From Aquicella lusitana (GTDB lineage Bacteria > Pseudomonadota > Gammaproteobacteria > DSM-16500): DNA of 64,000 nucleotides. Numbering within the stretch: the stretch's first letter is position 1; the number at the start of each line of letters is the position of its first letter. Below the pieces are notes generated by a model. That model worked only from the letters and a program-made list of their open reading frames with translations. It ran no database searches and had not been told where the DNA came from. Both the position numbers and the translations under genes were made by a program. The stretch spans positions 434,001-498,000 of the forward strand of contig NZ_LR699114.1 of NCBI RefSeq assembly GCF_902459475.1, written 5' to 3'. Below, in pieces: positions 49,844 to 58,415 of the stretch.

Positions 49844-51094
49844 ATGCGCATTGCCGTTGTTCAATTTCCGGGTTCCAATTGCGAACGTGAAACCATGCAG
49901 GCGCTCCGGCGCGCGGAAATGGACCCTGTTGAGTTTTTATGGAACGAACCCAGCGAAAAACTCCGTGGCATGGATGGTTATGTCATTGTCGGCGGATTTT
50001 CCTACGAAGACCGTTCGCGTGCTGGCATCATTGCCGCGCTTGACCCGGTCATGCAGGAAATAAAGGCACAAAGTGAAAAAGGCAAGCCTGTACTCGGGAT
50101 TTGTAACGGCGCACAAATACTGGTAGAAACCGGCCTTGTGCCAGGGCTCGAAAACAACAAAGTTGGCATGGCGCTTACGGAAAATAAACGTATTGCCGAA
50201 GGGAAAATCCTGGGAACAGGTTATTATAATGCCTGGATCCACATGCGCCTTTCGGACCAGTATCAACGCAATGCTTTTACCCGTCATTTGACTGCCGAGA
50301 CGGTGCTTCACGTCCCTGTCGCACATGCGGAAGGACGGTTTGTCATGACAGAAGCCTTGCTGACAGAAGTTGAGATGCAGGGCCTGAATGTCTTCCAGTA
50401 TTGTGATGCAACTGGCGCTATTGTGGATCATTTTCCGGTGAATCCGAACGGTTCATTGCGCAATATTGCCGCCATCTCCAACAAGGCAGGCAATGTAATG
50501 GCCATGATGCCGCATCCGGAACGTACCCCAAACGGTGATGCGATCTTTTTATCGATGCGCGATTTTATCGCGGAAGGACGTCTCGATCAGACTGTGCCGC
50601 TTTATTATTATCCGCGCCGCAACCCTTTGCCTGCTTATACCAAACCGGCGAACAGTCATGAATGCATCGTTGAGCTGATGATCACCGATAATCATGCACT
50701 GACGGTGCAAAATACCTTGCGCCAGCTGGGATTCCCTGTGACGGTCAAGCGCCAGGTGCATTGGGAGGTGCAGTGTGAACCTGCGGTGATTCAGCGTATC
50801 AAACAAAGCGGTGTGCTCTATAACGAAAGGAAGGAAGTCGCGATCTCGCCCGCTGAAATCAAAAAACCGGCTTCAGTCACTTTCCTGGTGCGTGCGAAAG
50901 AGGATCTGCACGGCCGTCAAAAGCAGCAAACGCTAGAAGATCACTTTTCTATTCAAGCAGTTAAATTGCTACAATATGGTATTTTGTGGCAATTTACTGC
51001 GGAAAACGCTAACATAACGGACCTGGTGGACAGGATTTTACACACTAACATTATATTTAACCCCTATGCCCATGATTGCTACCAATACTGCTGA
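49844..51094 (+). CDS. purQ: FGAM synthase glutaminase PurQ with C-terminal PurS-like extension
   Basis: A 416-residue protein, about 150 residues longer than bacterial PurQ. Residues 1-265 are a class I glutamine amidotransferase: VVQFPGSNCERE, nucleophile C87 in GICNGAQIL, and MMPHPERTPNGD (H224, E226). After a linker, residues 272-330 (CIVELMITDNHALTVQNTLR, then QLGFPVTVKRQVHWEV) and 343-415 (VTFLVRAKEDLHGRQKQQTL... to LVDRILHTNIIFNPYAHDCY) each resemble a PurS subunit: a beta strand, a helix with an LGF-type turn, and an end like LLxNPxxxxY. No separate purS is seen. I infer a PurQ-PurS-PurS fusion. It starts one base after the purM stop. Confidence 0.85.
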   Translation: MRIAVVQFPGSNCERETMQALRRAEMDPVEFLWNEPSEKLRGMDGYVIVGGFSYEDRSRAGIIAALDPVMQEIKAQSEKGKPVLGICNGAQILVETGLVPGLENNKVGMALTENKRIAEGKILGTGYYNAWIHMRLSDQYQRNAFTRHLTAETVLHVPVAHAEGRFVMTEALLTEVEMQGLNVFQYCDATGAIVDHFPVNPNGSLRNIAAISNKAGNVMAMMPHPERTPNGDAIFLSMRDFIAEGRLDQTVPLYYYPRRNPLPAYTKPANSHECIVELMITDNHALTVQNTLRQLGFPVTVKRQVHWEVQCEPAVIQRIKQSGVLYNERKEVAISPAEIKKPASVTFLVRAKEDLHGRQKQQTLEDHFSIQAVKLLQYGILWQFTAENANITDLVDRILHTNIIFNPYAHDCYQYC

Positions 51095-52061
51095 TTTTTC
51101 TCTGGAAACCATTCGCGAAGCGATTCCTTTTTGTTTAACAGAAACCCATTTTGCTTTCGGTAAAAAATACCAGGGCAAGGTACGTGACACGTATGACCTA
51201 GGCGACAGGCTGATGCTGGTGACCACAGACCGGCTGACGGCTTTTGACCGGCAGCTGGCGCTGATTCCTTACAAAGGCCAGGTGCTGAACCTGACCAGTG
51301 CGTGGTGGTTTCAGCAGACAGAGGAAATTGTTCCCAATCATTTAATCGCTGTGCCGGATCCCAATGTAGTGATCGCCAAAAAATGCAGCGTATTTCCTGT
51401 TGAATTTGTGGTGCGCGGTTATATTACCGGCACGACGGGCACGTCATTGTGGACGCAATATCAAAAAGGCGTGCGCGATTATTGCGGTATTCGTTTTCCG
51501 GAAGGACTCCGTAAGAATCAGAAGCTTGACCAGCCAGTATTAACACCGACTACTAAAGAAGCGGTACACGATCGTCCCATCAGTCCCAGCGAAATTGTCA
51601 CCGAAGGCTGGATGACGCAGGCAGATTGGGATGAAGCAAGTGCGTTGGCATTAAAGCTCTATCATCGTGGTGCAGAAATTGCGGCAAAACACGGTTTGAT
51701 CTTGGTTGACACCAAATATGAATTCGGCCGCGATCGTGATGGCCGTATTATCGTAGTTGATGAAATTCACACACCCGATTCCAGCCGATACTGGCTCGCT
51801 AGCAGTTATGCCGAACGTGTTGCCAAAGGCGAAGAGCCTGAAAATATCGATAAAGAGTTTTTACGGTTATGGTTTGCCAAACACTGTGATCCGTATCAGG
51901 ACAAAGTGCTGCCTGAGGCGCCAGAAGAATTAGTCGTGACCTTGGCTTCTCGTTATATTCAATTGTACGAAATGATTACCAGCATGAAATTTGCTTTTAT
52001 GCAAAAGCCTGAATCCATTGAGCAGCGCATTTTGCGCAATGTGGCAGGGTATTTGGGTTAA
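51066..52061 (+). CDS. purC: SAICAR synthetase
   Basis: Joins aspartate to CAIR. The 331 residues include YQGKVRDTYDLGDRLMLVTT, TDRLTAFD, VVRGYITGT, LVDTKYEFGRD and DEIHTPDSSRYW. It is longer than the ~240-residue E. coli enzyme and closer to the ~300-residue form. The ATG at 51066 (or 51072) lies inside the end of purQ, a 29-base overlap with no ribosome site, implying coupled translation. Confidence 0.94.
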   Translation: MPMIATNTADFSLETIREAIPFCLTETHFAFGKKYQGKVRDTYDLGDRLMLVTTDRLTAFDRQLALIPYKGQVLNLTSAWWFQQTEEIVPNHLIAVPDPNVVIAKKCSVFPVEFVVRGYITGTTGTSLWTQYQKGVRDYCGIRFPEGLRKNQKLDQPVLTPTTKEAVHDRPISPSEIVTEGWMTQADWDEASALALKLYHRGAEIAAKHGLILVDTKYEFGRDRDGRIIVVDEIHTPDSSRYWLASSYAERVAKGEEPENIDKEFLRLWFAKHCDPYQDKVLPEAPEELVVTLASRYIQLYEMITSMKFAFMQKPESIEQRILRNVAGYLG

Positions 52062-52120
52062 ACCGATAACTGGATCATGGGCAAGCCGCGAATGGCGGTT
52101 GCGTAGTGCAAGTCTTCATC

Positions 52121-52152
52121 CGTCGTCCCGCGGCTTGTCCGCGGGATCCATT
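52121..52152. repeat. Short dispersed-type palindrome
   Basis: TCGTCCCGCGG-CTTGT-CCGCGGGATCCA is a 7-bp perfect hairpin with GTCnTCCC/GGGATCC flanks, in the 167-base gap between purC and purF. A related degraded sequence (GTCATCCCCGCGCTGGCGCG) lies at 46331-46350, before purL. Confidence 0.55.
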
Positions 52153-52228
52153 GACCGGAATCAACACGCAATGTTGAGCGTTAGTGATGAAATAACGGCA
52201 TAACCAAACATAACTTTCGGAAACAAAC

Positions 52229-53701
52229 ATGTGCGGCATAGTTGGCATTTATAGTCATGAACCGGTAGCAGCAGAACTCTATGATAGTCTTATTCATTTG
52301 CAGCATCGGGGACAGGATGCGGCGGGCATATTAACGTGCGATGAGCGATTTTATCCCAAACATGGTTTGGGACTTGTGCGGGAAATTTTCACACCGCGTG
52401 ATTTGATTCCGCTCAAAGGTAATATAGGCATTGCTCATACCCGCTATCCTACCGCGGGCGGTTATAGTGAATCTGATATTCAACCGCTCTGGGTAGGAAG
52501 CCCGCGCGGTATTGCACTTGCGCATAATGGCAATCTGGTGAACTACAAGGCATTAGCAGATGATATTTGCGGCAAGCAGCATCGGCATTTAAATTCTACA
52601 CTCGATTCCGAAGCACTCCTGCTTTTGCTTGCGGATAACCTGGCTACAGGTTCTTATGCCGATAACGATGAAGAAGCATTCTTTCAAAAATTATGCCGTT
52701 CTGTTCAAACGATTTATGAACGAGTGGAAGGATCTTTTTCAGTTGTCAGTGTCGTGATCGGAAAAGGCCTGGTTGCGTTTCGTGATCCGCACGGCATCCG
52801 TCCTTTAGTCTGGGGCGAGCGCAAGCGTGAAGACGGAACGAGTGACTATATCTTCGCTTCGGAAACCACCGCATTTTATGCGCTGGGCTTTGAACCACAA
52901 GGTGATTTGCAACCGGGCGAAGTCGCTTATGTAAATAAGGCAGGTAAGCTGTTCAGGCAGGTGGTTCAGGCAAAAGCATTTACGCCGTGCGTATTTGAAT
53001 ATGTCTATTTTTCACGACCAGACTCAACATTGGATGGCGTCAGTGTTTATCGTTCGCGGCTGCGCATGGGGCAAAATCTGGCGCGGCAATGGAAGCAGGT
53101 TTATCCCGACATACTGCCTGATGTGGTCATTCCCGCCCCTTTTACAGCCAATACGGCGGCCCTGTCATTTGCCCATGAGCTGGGGGTGCGTTATTCAGAA
53201 GGCTTATATAAAAATCCATTTATAGGGCGTACTTTTATTATGCCCAATCAGAAGGCGCGCTCACGCAGCGTTCGCTATAAATTGACGCCGCAGCGCACCG
53301 AAATAGAAAATAAAAAAGTACTGATTGTGGATGACAGCATTGTACGCGGCACGACTTCCCGCGAAATCATTAAAATGGTTCGCGAATATGGCGCAAAGGA
53401 AATTTACCTGGTTTCTTCCTGTCCGCCTATTAAAAATCCCTGTTTTTACGGCATTGATATTCCTTCGCGCAAAGAATTGATTGCCTCTACCCATACTGAA
53501 GCGCAGATCCGTGACTATTTGGGTGTCGATCGTCTCCTTTATCAAACACAGGAAGATTTGGTGGAAGCCGTGACACGGCGTGGTCAGCATCATATTGAGC
53601 GTCCTTGCATGGGCTGCATGGACGGCATGTATATTTGCGGAAACATAACAGAAGAAAAGATACAGGCGTTAGAGCTGCAGCGTGAGAAGGACAGAGAATA
53701 A
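52229..53701 (+). CDS. purF: Amidophosphoribosyltransferase
   Basis: First committed step: PRPP plus glutamine to phosphoribosylamine. The 490 residues begin MCGIVGIYSHEP, with the nucleophile Cys2 exposed after Met removal and no propeptide. RHRGQDAAG-like QHRGQDAAG and AHTRYPTAG follow. The PRPP loop is KVLIVDDSIVRGTTSREI. CMGCMDGMYICGNI near the C-terminus is common to this family. purD begins one base after its stop. Confidence 0.96.
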   Translation: MCGIVGIYSHEPVAAELYDSLIHLQHRGQDAAGILTCDERFYPKHGLGLVREIFTPRDLIPLKGNIGIAHTRYPTAGGYSESDIQPLWVGSPRGIALAHNGNLVNYKALADDICGKQHRHLNSTLDSEALLLLLADNLATGSYADNDEEAFFQKLCRSVQTIYERVEGSFSVVSVVIGKGLVAFRDPHGIRPLVWGERKREDGTSDYIFASETTAFYALGFEPQGDLQPGEVAYVNKAGKLFRQVVQAKAFTPCVFEYVYFSRPDSTLDGVSVYRSRLRMGQNLARQWKQVYPDILPDVVIPAPFTANTAALSFAHELGVRYSEGLYKNPFIGRTFIMPNQKARSRSVRYKLTPQRTEIENKKVLIVDDSIVRGTTSREIIKMVREYGAKEIYLVSSCPPIKNPCFYGIDIPSRKELIASTHTEAQIRDYLGVDRLLYQTQEDLVEAVTRRGQHHIERPCMGCMDGMYICGNITEEKIQALELQREKDRE

Positions 53702-53702
53702 G

Positions 53703-55025
53703 ATGAACATACTTATTATTGGATCAGGTGCGCGTGAACACGCTATTGCTGTGGCGTTGCATCGTTCGCCGCAGCAGCCGCATATTTTTTGTTGCGGCAC
53801 CTCGCTCAATCCGGGCATACAGCAAATGGCGTTTCACTATTGGGTCGGCGATATCACGGATATCGCAACCATTGCCAGACTCGCTCCTGAATGGCATATC
53901 GACCTTGCGATCATTGGCCCGGAAGCGCCGCTCGAAAAAGGATTGGCTGACGCGCTTTGGAAAGCGGGCATCCCTGTAATTGGGCCTAAACGGGAGCTAG
54001 CGCAGATTGAAACCAGCAAAAGCTTTGCGCGTGAGTTGATGAAGAAATATCACATTCCCGGTCTGCCGCGTTTTCGACGTTTTAATACCCTTGAAGGGGC
54101 CGCGGAATTTCTGGCTGAATTGGGCGACGACAATTATGTGGTCAAGGCGAATGGATTGATGAGCGGCAAAGGCGTGAAAGTGGCTGGGGATCATTTGCAT
54201 TCGTTCGCAGAAGCCATTGGTTTTTGTAAAACGATCCTGGCCCAAGGTCAGTCTTTTGTGATTGAAGAAAAACTGCTGGGACAGGAGTTTTCATTCATGT
54301 GTTTTAGTGACGGCGAGCATATCGTTCCCATGCCTGTTGTTCAGGATCATAAACGTGCCTATGTAAATGACAAGGGACCGAATACCGGCGGAATGGGCAG
54401 TTATTCCGATGCCAATCACAGTCTGCCATTCCTGACGGAAAAAGACCTTCATTGTGCGCACGAAATTAATGAGGCCGTACTGCGGGCGCTTTCCACTGAA
54501 TTGAACGATAAGTATATCGGTATTCTCTACGGCAGTTTTATTGCCACGCGGAATGGTATTTATGTGATCGAATTTAACGCCCGCTTCGGCGATCCGGAAT
54601 GTTTGAATGTGCTGACCATACTGGAATCGGATTTTGTAGGGATCTGTCAGTCGCTGATCGCAGGTAATCTATCAGGGAAACAGGTTCGTTTTGCTCACAA
54701 GGCAACCGTATGTAAATACGCAGTTCCCGAAGGCTATCCGGATTCGCCGATGCAAAATGCGGTCATTGACATTGCCGCTGTTAAAAATAAAGCGCAGTTG
54801 TATCTTGCTTCGGTAAACGCGGTGGAAGGAAAAATATTTGCGACTGGATCACGCACAGCGGCTTATGTAGGCGTAGGGCATACCATTTCAGAAGCAGAGG
54901 AAGTCGCTGAAAAAGAAATACGCGCGATCCAGGGGCCTTTATTTCATCGCGAGGATATTGGCACAGACAGCCTGATTCAGCGCCGCATTGACGAGATGCG
55001 CAGACTGCGGGCAGGTCAATTGTGA
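53703..55025 (+). CDS. purD: Phosphoribosylamine-glycine ligase
   Basis: Makes GAR (step two). The 440 residues have MNILIIGSGAREHAIAVAL, LAIIGPEAPLEKGLADAL, KANGLMSGKGVKVA and GPNTGGMGSYS in the ATP-grasp domain, then FNARFGDPEC. The ATG at 53703 is chosen; an upstream frame to 53682 lies within purF. Its stop overlaps the purN start. Confidence 0.96.
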   Translation: MNILIIGSGAREHAIAVALHRSPQQPHIFCCGTSLNPGIQQMAFHYWVGDITDIATIARLAPEWHIDLAIIGPEAPLEKGLADALWKAGIPVIGPKRELAQIETSKSFARELMKKYHIPGLPRFRRFNTLEGAAEFLAELGDDNYVVKANGLMSGKGVKVAGDHLHSFAEAIGFCKTILAQGQSFVIEEKLLGQEFSFMCFSDGEHIVPMPVVQDHKRAYVNDKGPNTGGMGSYSDANHSLPFLTEKDLHCAHEINEAVLRALSTELNDKYIGILYGSFIATRNGIYVIEFNARFGDPECLNVLTILESDFVGICQSLIAGNLSGKQVRFAHKATVCKYAVPEGYPDSPMQNAVIDIAAVKNKAQLYLASVNAVEGKIFATGSRTAAYVGVGHTISEAEEVAEKEIRAIQGPLFHREDIGTDSLIQRRIDEMRRLRAGQL

Positions 55026-55588
55026 TGATCCGCCTAGGCATTCTGGGCTCAACCCGCGGCACCAACATGCTCGCCATTATTGATGCTATCCAGCAGCGTG
55101 ATTTGACTGCGACGATCGAAATCGTTATTAGTAATAAGGCAGATGCCGTCATTCTTGAGCGCGCAGCAACGTACGGGCTGCCTGCACGGTTTATTGACCC
55201 CAAAGGATTAACGCGAGAAGCCTATGATGCAAAACTCTCTGCGGTTTTACGCCAATGCAGCGTAGACCTGGTGGTGCTGACCGGTTTTATGCGCATCTTG
55301 TCGGCTGACTTTATTGCCGAATGGAAACATAAAATCATCAATGTTCATCCATCTTTATTGCCTGCTTTCGCGGGAAAAATGGATATGGAGGTTCATCGGG
55401 CAGTCGTTGAATCAGGCGTGAGTGAAACAGGTTGTACCGTGCATTATGTCACGGAAGAAGTGGATGCTGGTCCTGTTATCTTACAAAAAAAATGCCCTGT
55501 CCTTGCTGGCGACACGCCCGAAAGTGTGAAGGCGCGTGTCCAGCAATTAGAAAGCAGGGCATTAGTTGAGGCTATACGGCTCCTTTAG
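55025..55588 (+). CDS. purN: GAR formyltransferase (folate-dependent)
   Basis: Transfers formyl from 10-formyl-THF to GAR (step three). The 187 residues show IRLGILGSTRGTNMLAII, LVVLTGFMRILSADF, catalytic INVHPSLLPAFAGKMD (Asn and His) and EEVDAGPVI (Asp). The start overlaps the purD stop (TGATG). The 3' end overlaps the convergent gene by 4 bases. Confidence 0.95.
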   Translation: MIRLGILGSTRGTNMLAIIDAIQQRDLTATIEIVISNKADAVILERAATYGLPARFIDPKGLTREAYDAKLSAVLRQCSVDLVVLTGFMRILSADFIAEWKHKIINVHPSLLPAFAGKMDMEVHRAVVESGVSETGCTVHYVTEEVDAGPVILQKKCPVLAGDTPESVKARVQQLESRALVEAIRLL

Positions 55589-56805
55589 GAGTTTTCGCCA
55601 TCCTGACTGCGTCTTAAGCTGGGTCCGGTTGAATTTGAGCCGGGAAGCTGACTGGTTGTATTGTTGAACAGGCTTGCTGTTTGAATTCTGCTTCCATTTA
55701 TGCCTCCGCCAAAAAGGCTGTAGTGAGAAAGTCCAAGCCCGTAACCAGGCAGAATACCCAACGGTCTGATATGTGACGATGATAAAGGTCTAAAGGGAGA
55801 TTGGCTGTTTCGCATCAAATTCAAAAAGGAAGATTTCATTAGAATATTATCTTCTTCTTTGTCTTTGGAGAGATCATCATTTTCTTTTTGATCGACTATC
55901 TCTTCTTTGAACTTGTCGTCTTCCTTCAATTGCTCAGGTTTGAATTCATCCATTGATGCCAGTTGATTTTCTTCTAATTCATTTTCGAGCGCTTTCAGCT
56001 GTTCTTCGGCGTCGACTAGTATTTCGGCATCGGAACCATCTTTTGCTGCCTGGCTCTCGATGGTTTCTTTTGTCGTGAAAATGAATAACGCTAGCTGATC
56101 GCGCAGTTCCTGCTTGATTGCTCGGACCCCTTCGTTGTACTGCCTCCTTTGCTCCTGGATAAACTCTGCTTGCACTTTGGGATCAAGATTACTATCTGCG
56201 AGCAATTCTTCCAGATTGGCAGGTGATTCTTTTTCTGCTTTTGCTAGTTGTTGTTCTAGCGCGTAAATTTTTTCTCGCAAGGATACAAAAGTTTCCATTT
56301 GAATTTTGAGTTTCATTTCATTTTCATATTGTGTAATGAGTTTATTTCTTTTTTCGATGCGGGCTTCAGTTTCTTTTATCATGGCATCCAGGTCGGATTC
56401 TTCGCTCTTTTGATGAGATGTGTCATTTTTCTGGTCATATTTAAACGCATGCAGTTTAAGCTCGTCTTTTTTAATTTTTTCTTTTTCTGCTTCTAAATCA
56501 AATGACTTCGGAAGCAAAATAATATCATCCCGATTATATGGATTTTGGTTGGGTCTGTCGCTATTTTTGATTGAAGGTAAGGTTTCTGCATCAACAGAGT
56601 GCTGGATGTTTGAGCTAAGTAGCACAGGGTTATTCATCATGATGAATGCGATATGATCAATAAACGAACTTGGAACCAGTTCAGTGTCATACCCAATTGC
56701 AGTCAGTCGCTTTGCAAAGTTCTTATAGCTGATGTCTGTTTTTTCTCGTGCAGGTGCAGGTTTATTGTCCTGTTTTGGTTTGCCAAAAAAGAAGTTTCGC
56801 AACAT
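55585..56805 (-). CDS. Coiled-coil protein, unknown function
   Basis: A 406-residue soluble protein, Lys/Glu/Gln-rich. Residues about 110-300 are strongly coiled-coil-like (EARIEKRNKLITQYENEMKL, KIYALEQQLAKAEKE). The N-terminus is basic (FFFGKPKQDNKPAPAREK). The last 80 residues are Ser/Gly/Leu-rich and lack coil pattern (GILPGYGLGLSHYSLFGGG). No signal peptide or enzyme motif. It sits inside the purine block on the opposite strand, as an apparent insertion between purN and purH. Composition resembles Legionellales effector candidates; this is inference only. Confidence 0.6.
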   Translation of the reverse strand: MLRNFFFGKPKQDNKPAPAREKTDISYKNFAKRLTAIGYDTELVPSSFIDHIAFIMMNNPVLLSSNIQHSVDAETLPSIKNSDRPNQNPYNRDDIILLPKSFDLEAEKEKIKKDELKLHAFKYDQKNDTSHQKSEESDLDAMIKETEARIEKRNKLITQYENEMKLKIQMETFVSLREKIYALEQQLAKAEKESPANLEELLADSNLDPKVQAEFIQEQRRQYNEGVRAIKQELRDQLALFIFTTKETIESQAAKDGSDAEILVDAEEQLKALENELEENQLASMDEFKPEQLKEDDKFKEEIVDQKENDDLSKDKEEDNILMKSSFLNLMRNSQSPFRPLSSSHIRPLGILPGYGLGLSHYSLFGGGINGSRIQTASLFNNTTSQLPGSNSTGPSLRRSQDGENS

Positions 56806-56998
56806 GGTTTTTTATCTCTCTCATTTTGTATGTAATAGAAGGTTCCCTTATTTTTTTATTCAGTCTGCCATCAACTGTTTTTATAGTGAGAAAAATATTG
56901 TAAACCTGTTAGCTTAAGTAAATCTTATCAATAGCTTACTTTAAACAGATTTTTAGTTGACTGTTTTGGCTTGGCTGAAATAAAGGTATTTTGTTAGT

Positions 56999-57871
56999 TC
57001 AAATTACAATACAAATTAGTCCGAGCAGAATGGATATCATGGCAACCGTTGTGGGCAGGTTGATGACTTCATGCATGAAAAAAGCAGAGACCAGCAGACT
57101 GAACACAGGCACAGCGAGGAATCCTAATGAGACGACCATCGTAGGCAATTCTTTATTGACGACTACACCGCTCCAGTAGGAGAGTCCTGTGACGAGAAAC
57201 CCGGTATAAATCAGTGAAAGAATCAAGGCAGGATTCCAGTGAATGGTTACAGCGGGTTCTTTTACCCAGGCAAAGAGCAGAATAGGAATGGTGCCCACTA
57301 GCAGCTGCCAGGGAATCAGTTCCAGAGGCGATTTGGTCCACTTCATATAGCGGGCACAAAGCATGGAGATCGCCCAGCACAGGGAGGCGAGCAGCAGCAT
57401 GGCGCTGCCGAAGAGGACTTTCTTGTCTGCCCAGTTCATTTCCCAGGGGCTCAGGAGGATCAGCAGACCGCCTACCCCCAAAAGGAATCCTAGCCAGCGT
57501 GACCAACCGGCTTTTTCATCAAAGAACAGGATGGCAGCGGGCATGACCCATAAAGGCGTTGTGTAAGCAAGCAAAGACGACCGGCCGGCAGGCAAATAGG
57601 CGAGGCCAATGTTCGCCAGCAAAATGTAAATGCTGATTTGCAGCAAGCCAATGATCACAATGAGAGGGATGTCTTTGGTTTTAGGCCACGCAAATTTTTT
57701 GATAGCGGCGACCAGGCCCATCATCGTGACTGTCCCCACGATGAGACGCAGTGCGGTATACCAGAGCGGCGACATGTATTGTAAACCGATTTTATTTATC
57801 GGCCAGGCGATTCCCCAGCTGAAAATAATAAACGTAAACAGTCCAAACATGCGATAGTTGATCTTTGCCAT
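56999..57871 (-). CDS. EamA/DMT-family transporter
   Basis: A 290-residue inner-membrane protein with ten hydrophobic segments in two homologous halves. FIIFSWGIAWPINKIGLQYM and the PLWYTALRLIVGT segment begin the first EamA unit, and WGIA/SYWSGVVVNKELP and SLGFLAVPVFSLLVSAFF lie in the second. The family exports metabolites or drugs; the substrate is unknown. GAGG lies 8 bases before the ATG. Confidence 0.88.
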   Translation of the reverse strand: MAKINYRMFGLFTFIIFSWGIAWPINKIGLQYMSPLWYTALRLIVGTVTMMGLVAAIKKFAWPKTKDIPLIVIIGLLQISIYILLANIGLAYLPAGRSSLLAYTTPLWVMPAAILFFDEKAGWSRWLGFLLGVGGLLILLSPWEMNWADKKVLFGSAMLLLASLCWAISMLCARYMKWTKSPLELIPWQLLVGTIPILLFAWVKEPAVTIHWNPALILSLIYTGFLVTGLSYWSGVVVNKELPTMVVSLGFLAVPVFSLLVSAFFMHEVINLPTTVAMISILLGLICIVI

Positions 57872-57916
57872 TGTTGCAGCCTCTCTATTGTGTGTCGCTT
57901 CGTTGCTAGCGCTATC

Positions 57917-58354
57917 TTACTTGTTTCTTCTAATGTCGGATATATACAACAGCAAAGTCCTGCCTTTGTCTATGAGTTGATAGCCTCCACCCAGGCAACC
58001 GGGTCCTGCGACGCTTACCTTTGGATTGCCAGGCCCATAATAACCCACTGTAAAATGACAGTCCTGTTTGCCAGTGAAAATAATGTCGAAAGTAGCCTGT
58101 GCGGTCAGGGGTTCGATATGGACGCCATATTGCGGACTTTTTTCGTGAGCAGCCAGAGGGGTGTTGTTGTTCAGGGCAGGGATAAGATACACGGCAGTCT
58201 GGCTGTTTTTTTCATTAGGCTCAAAACGGAGGATAGTGGTTTTTTCGCTGCGGTTCTCCATTTGCAGATAGAAATGCGCAGGTGAGCTTGCATAAAGGGC
58301 GGTAGACAGAAGAAGGGTAAAGAGAAAAAAAGCTGTCAAATTGAGACGTTCCAT
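57917..58354 (-). CDS. Exported protein, unknown function
   Basis: A 145-residue product. The ATG at 58354 has an AAGGA site 8 bases upstream and starts a signal peptide (RLNLTAFFLFTLLLSTALYA). The frame itself opens at 58453, which would overlap purH. The mature part looks beta-rich, with two cysteines (KQDCHFTVGYYGPGNPK and GPGCLGGGY) that could pair. Periplasmic. No family recognised. It diverges from purH. Confidence 0.65.
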   Translation of the reverse strand: MERLNLTAFFLFTLLLSTALYASSPAHFYLQMENRSEKTTILRFEPNEKNSQTAVYLIPALNNNTPLAAHEKSPQYGVHIEPLTAQATFDIIFTGKQDCHFTVGYYGPGNPKVSVAGPGCLGGGYQLIDKGRTLLLYISDIRRNK

Positions 58355-58392
58355 GAGAATGATCCTTTTGTTTAGAAATTTGAGCGAACCGT

Positions 58393-58398
58393 TATAAT
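58393..58398 (+). promoter_or_regulatory. purH promoter -10
   Basis: A perfect TATAAT ends 17 bases before the first candidate purH ATG (58416). A weak TTTAGA lies 16 bases upstream (58371-58376). Transcription from here would give a very short leader. Confidence 0.5.
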
Positions 58399-58415
58399 AG
58401 GCGGAACTTTTTAAC

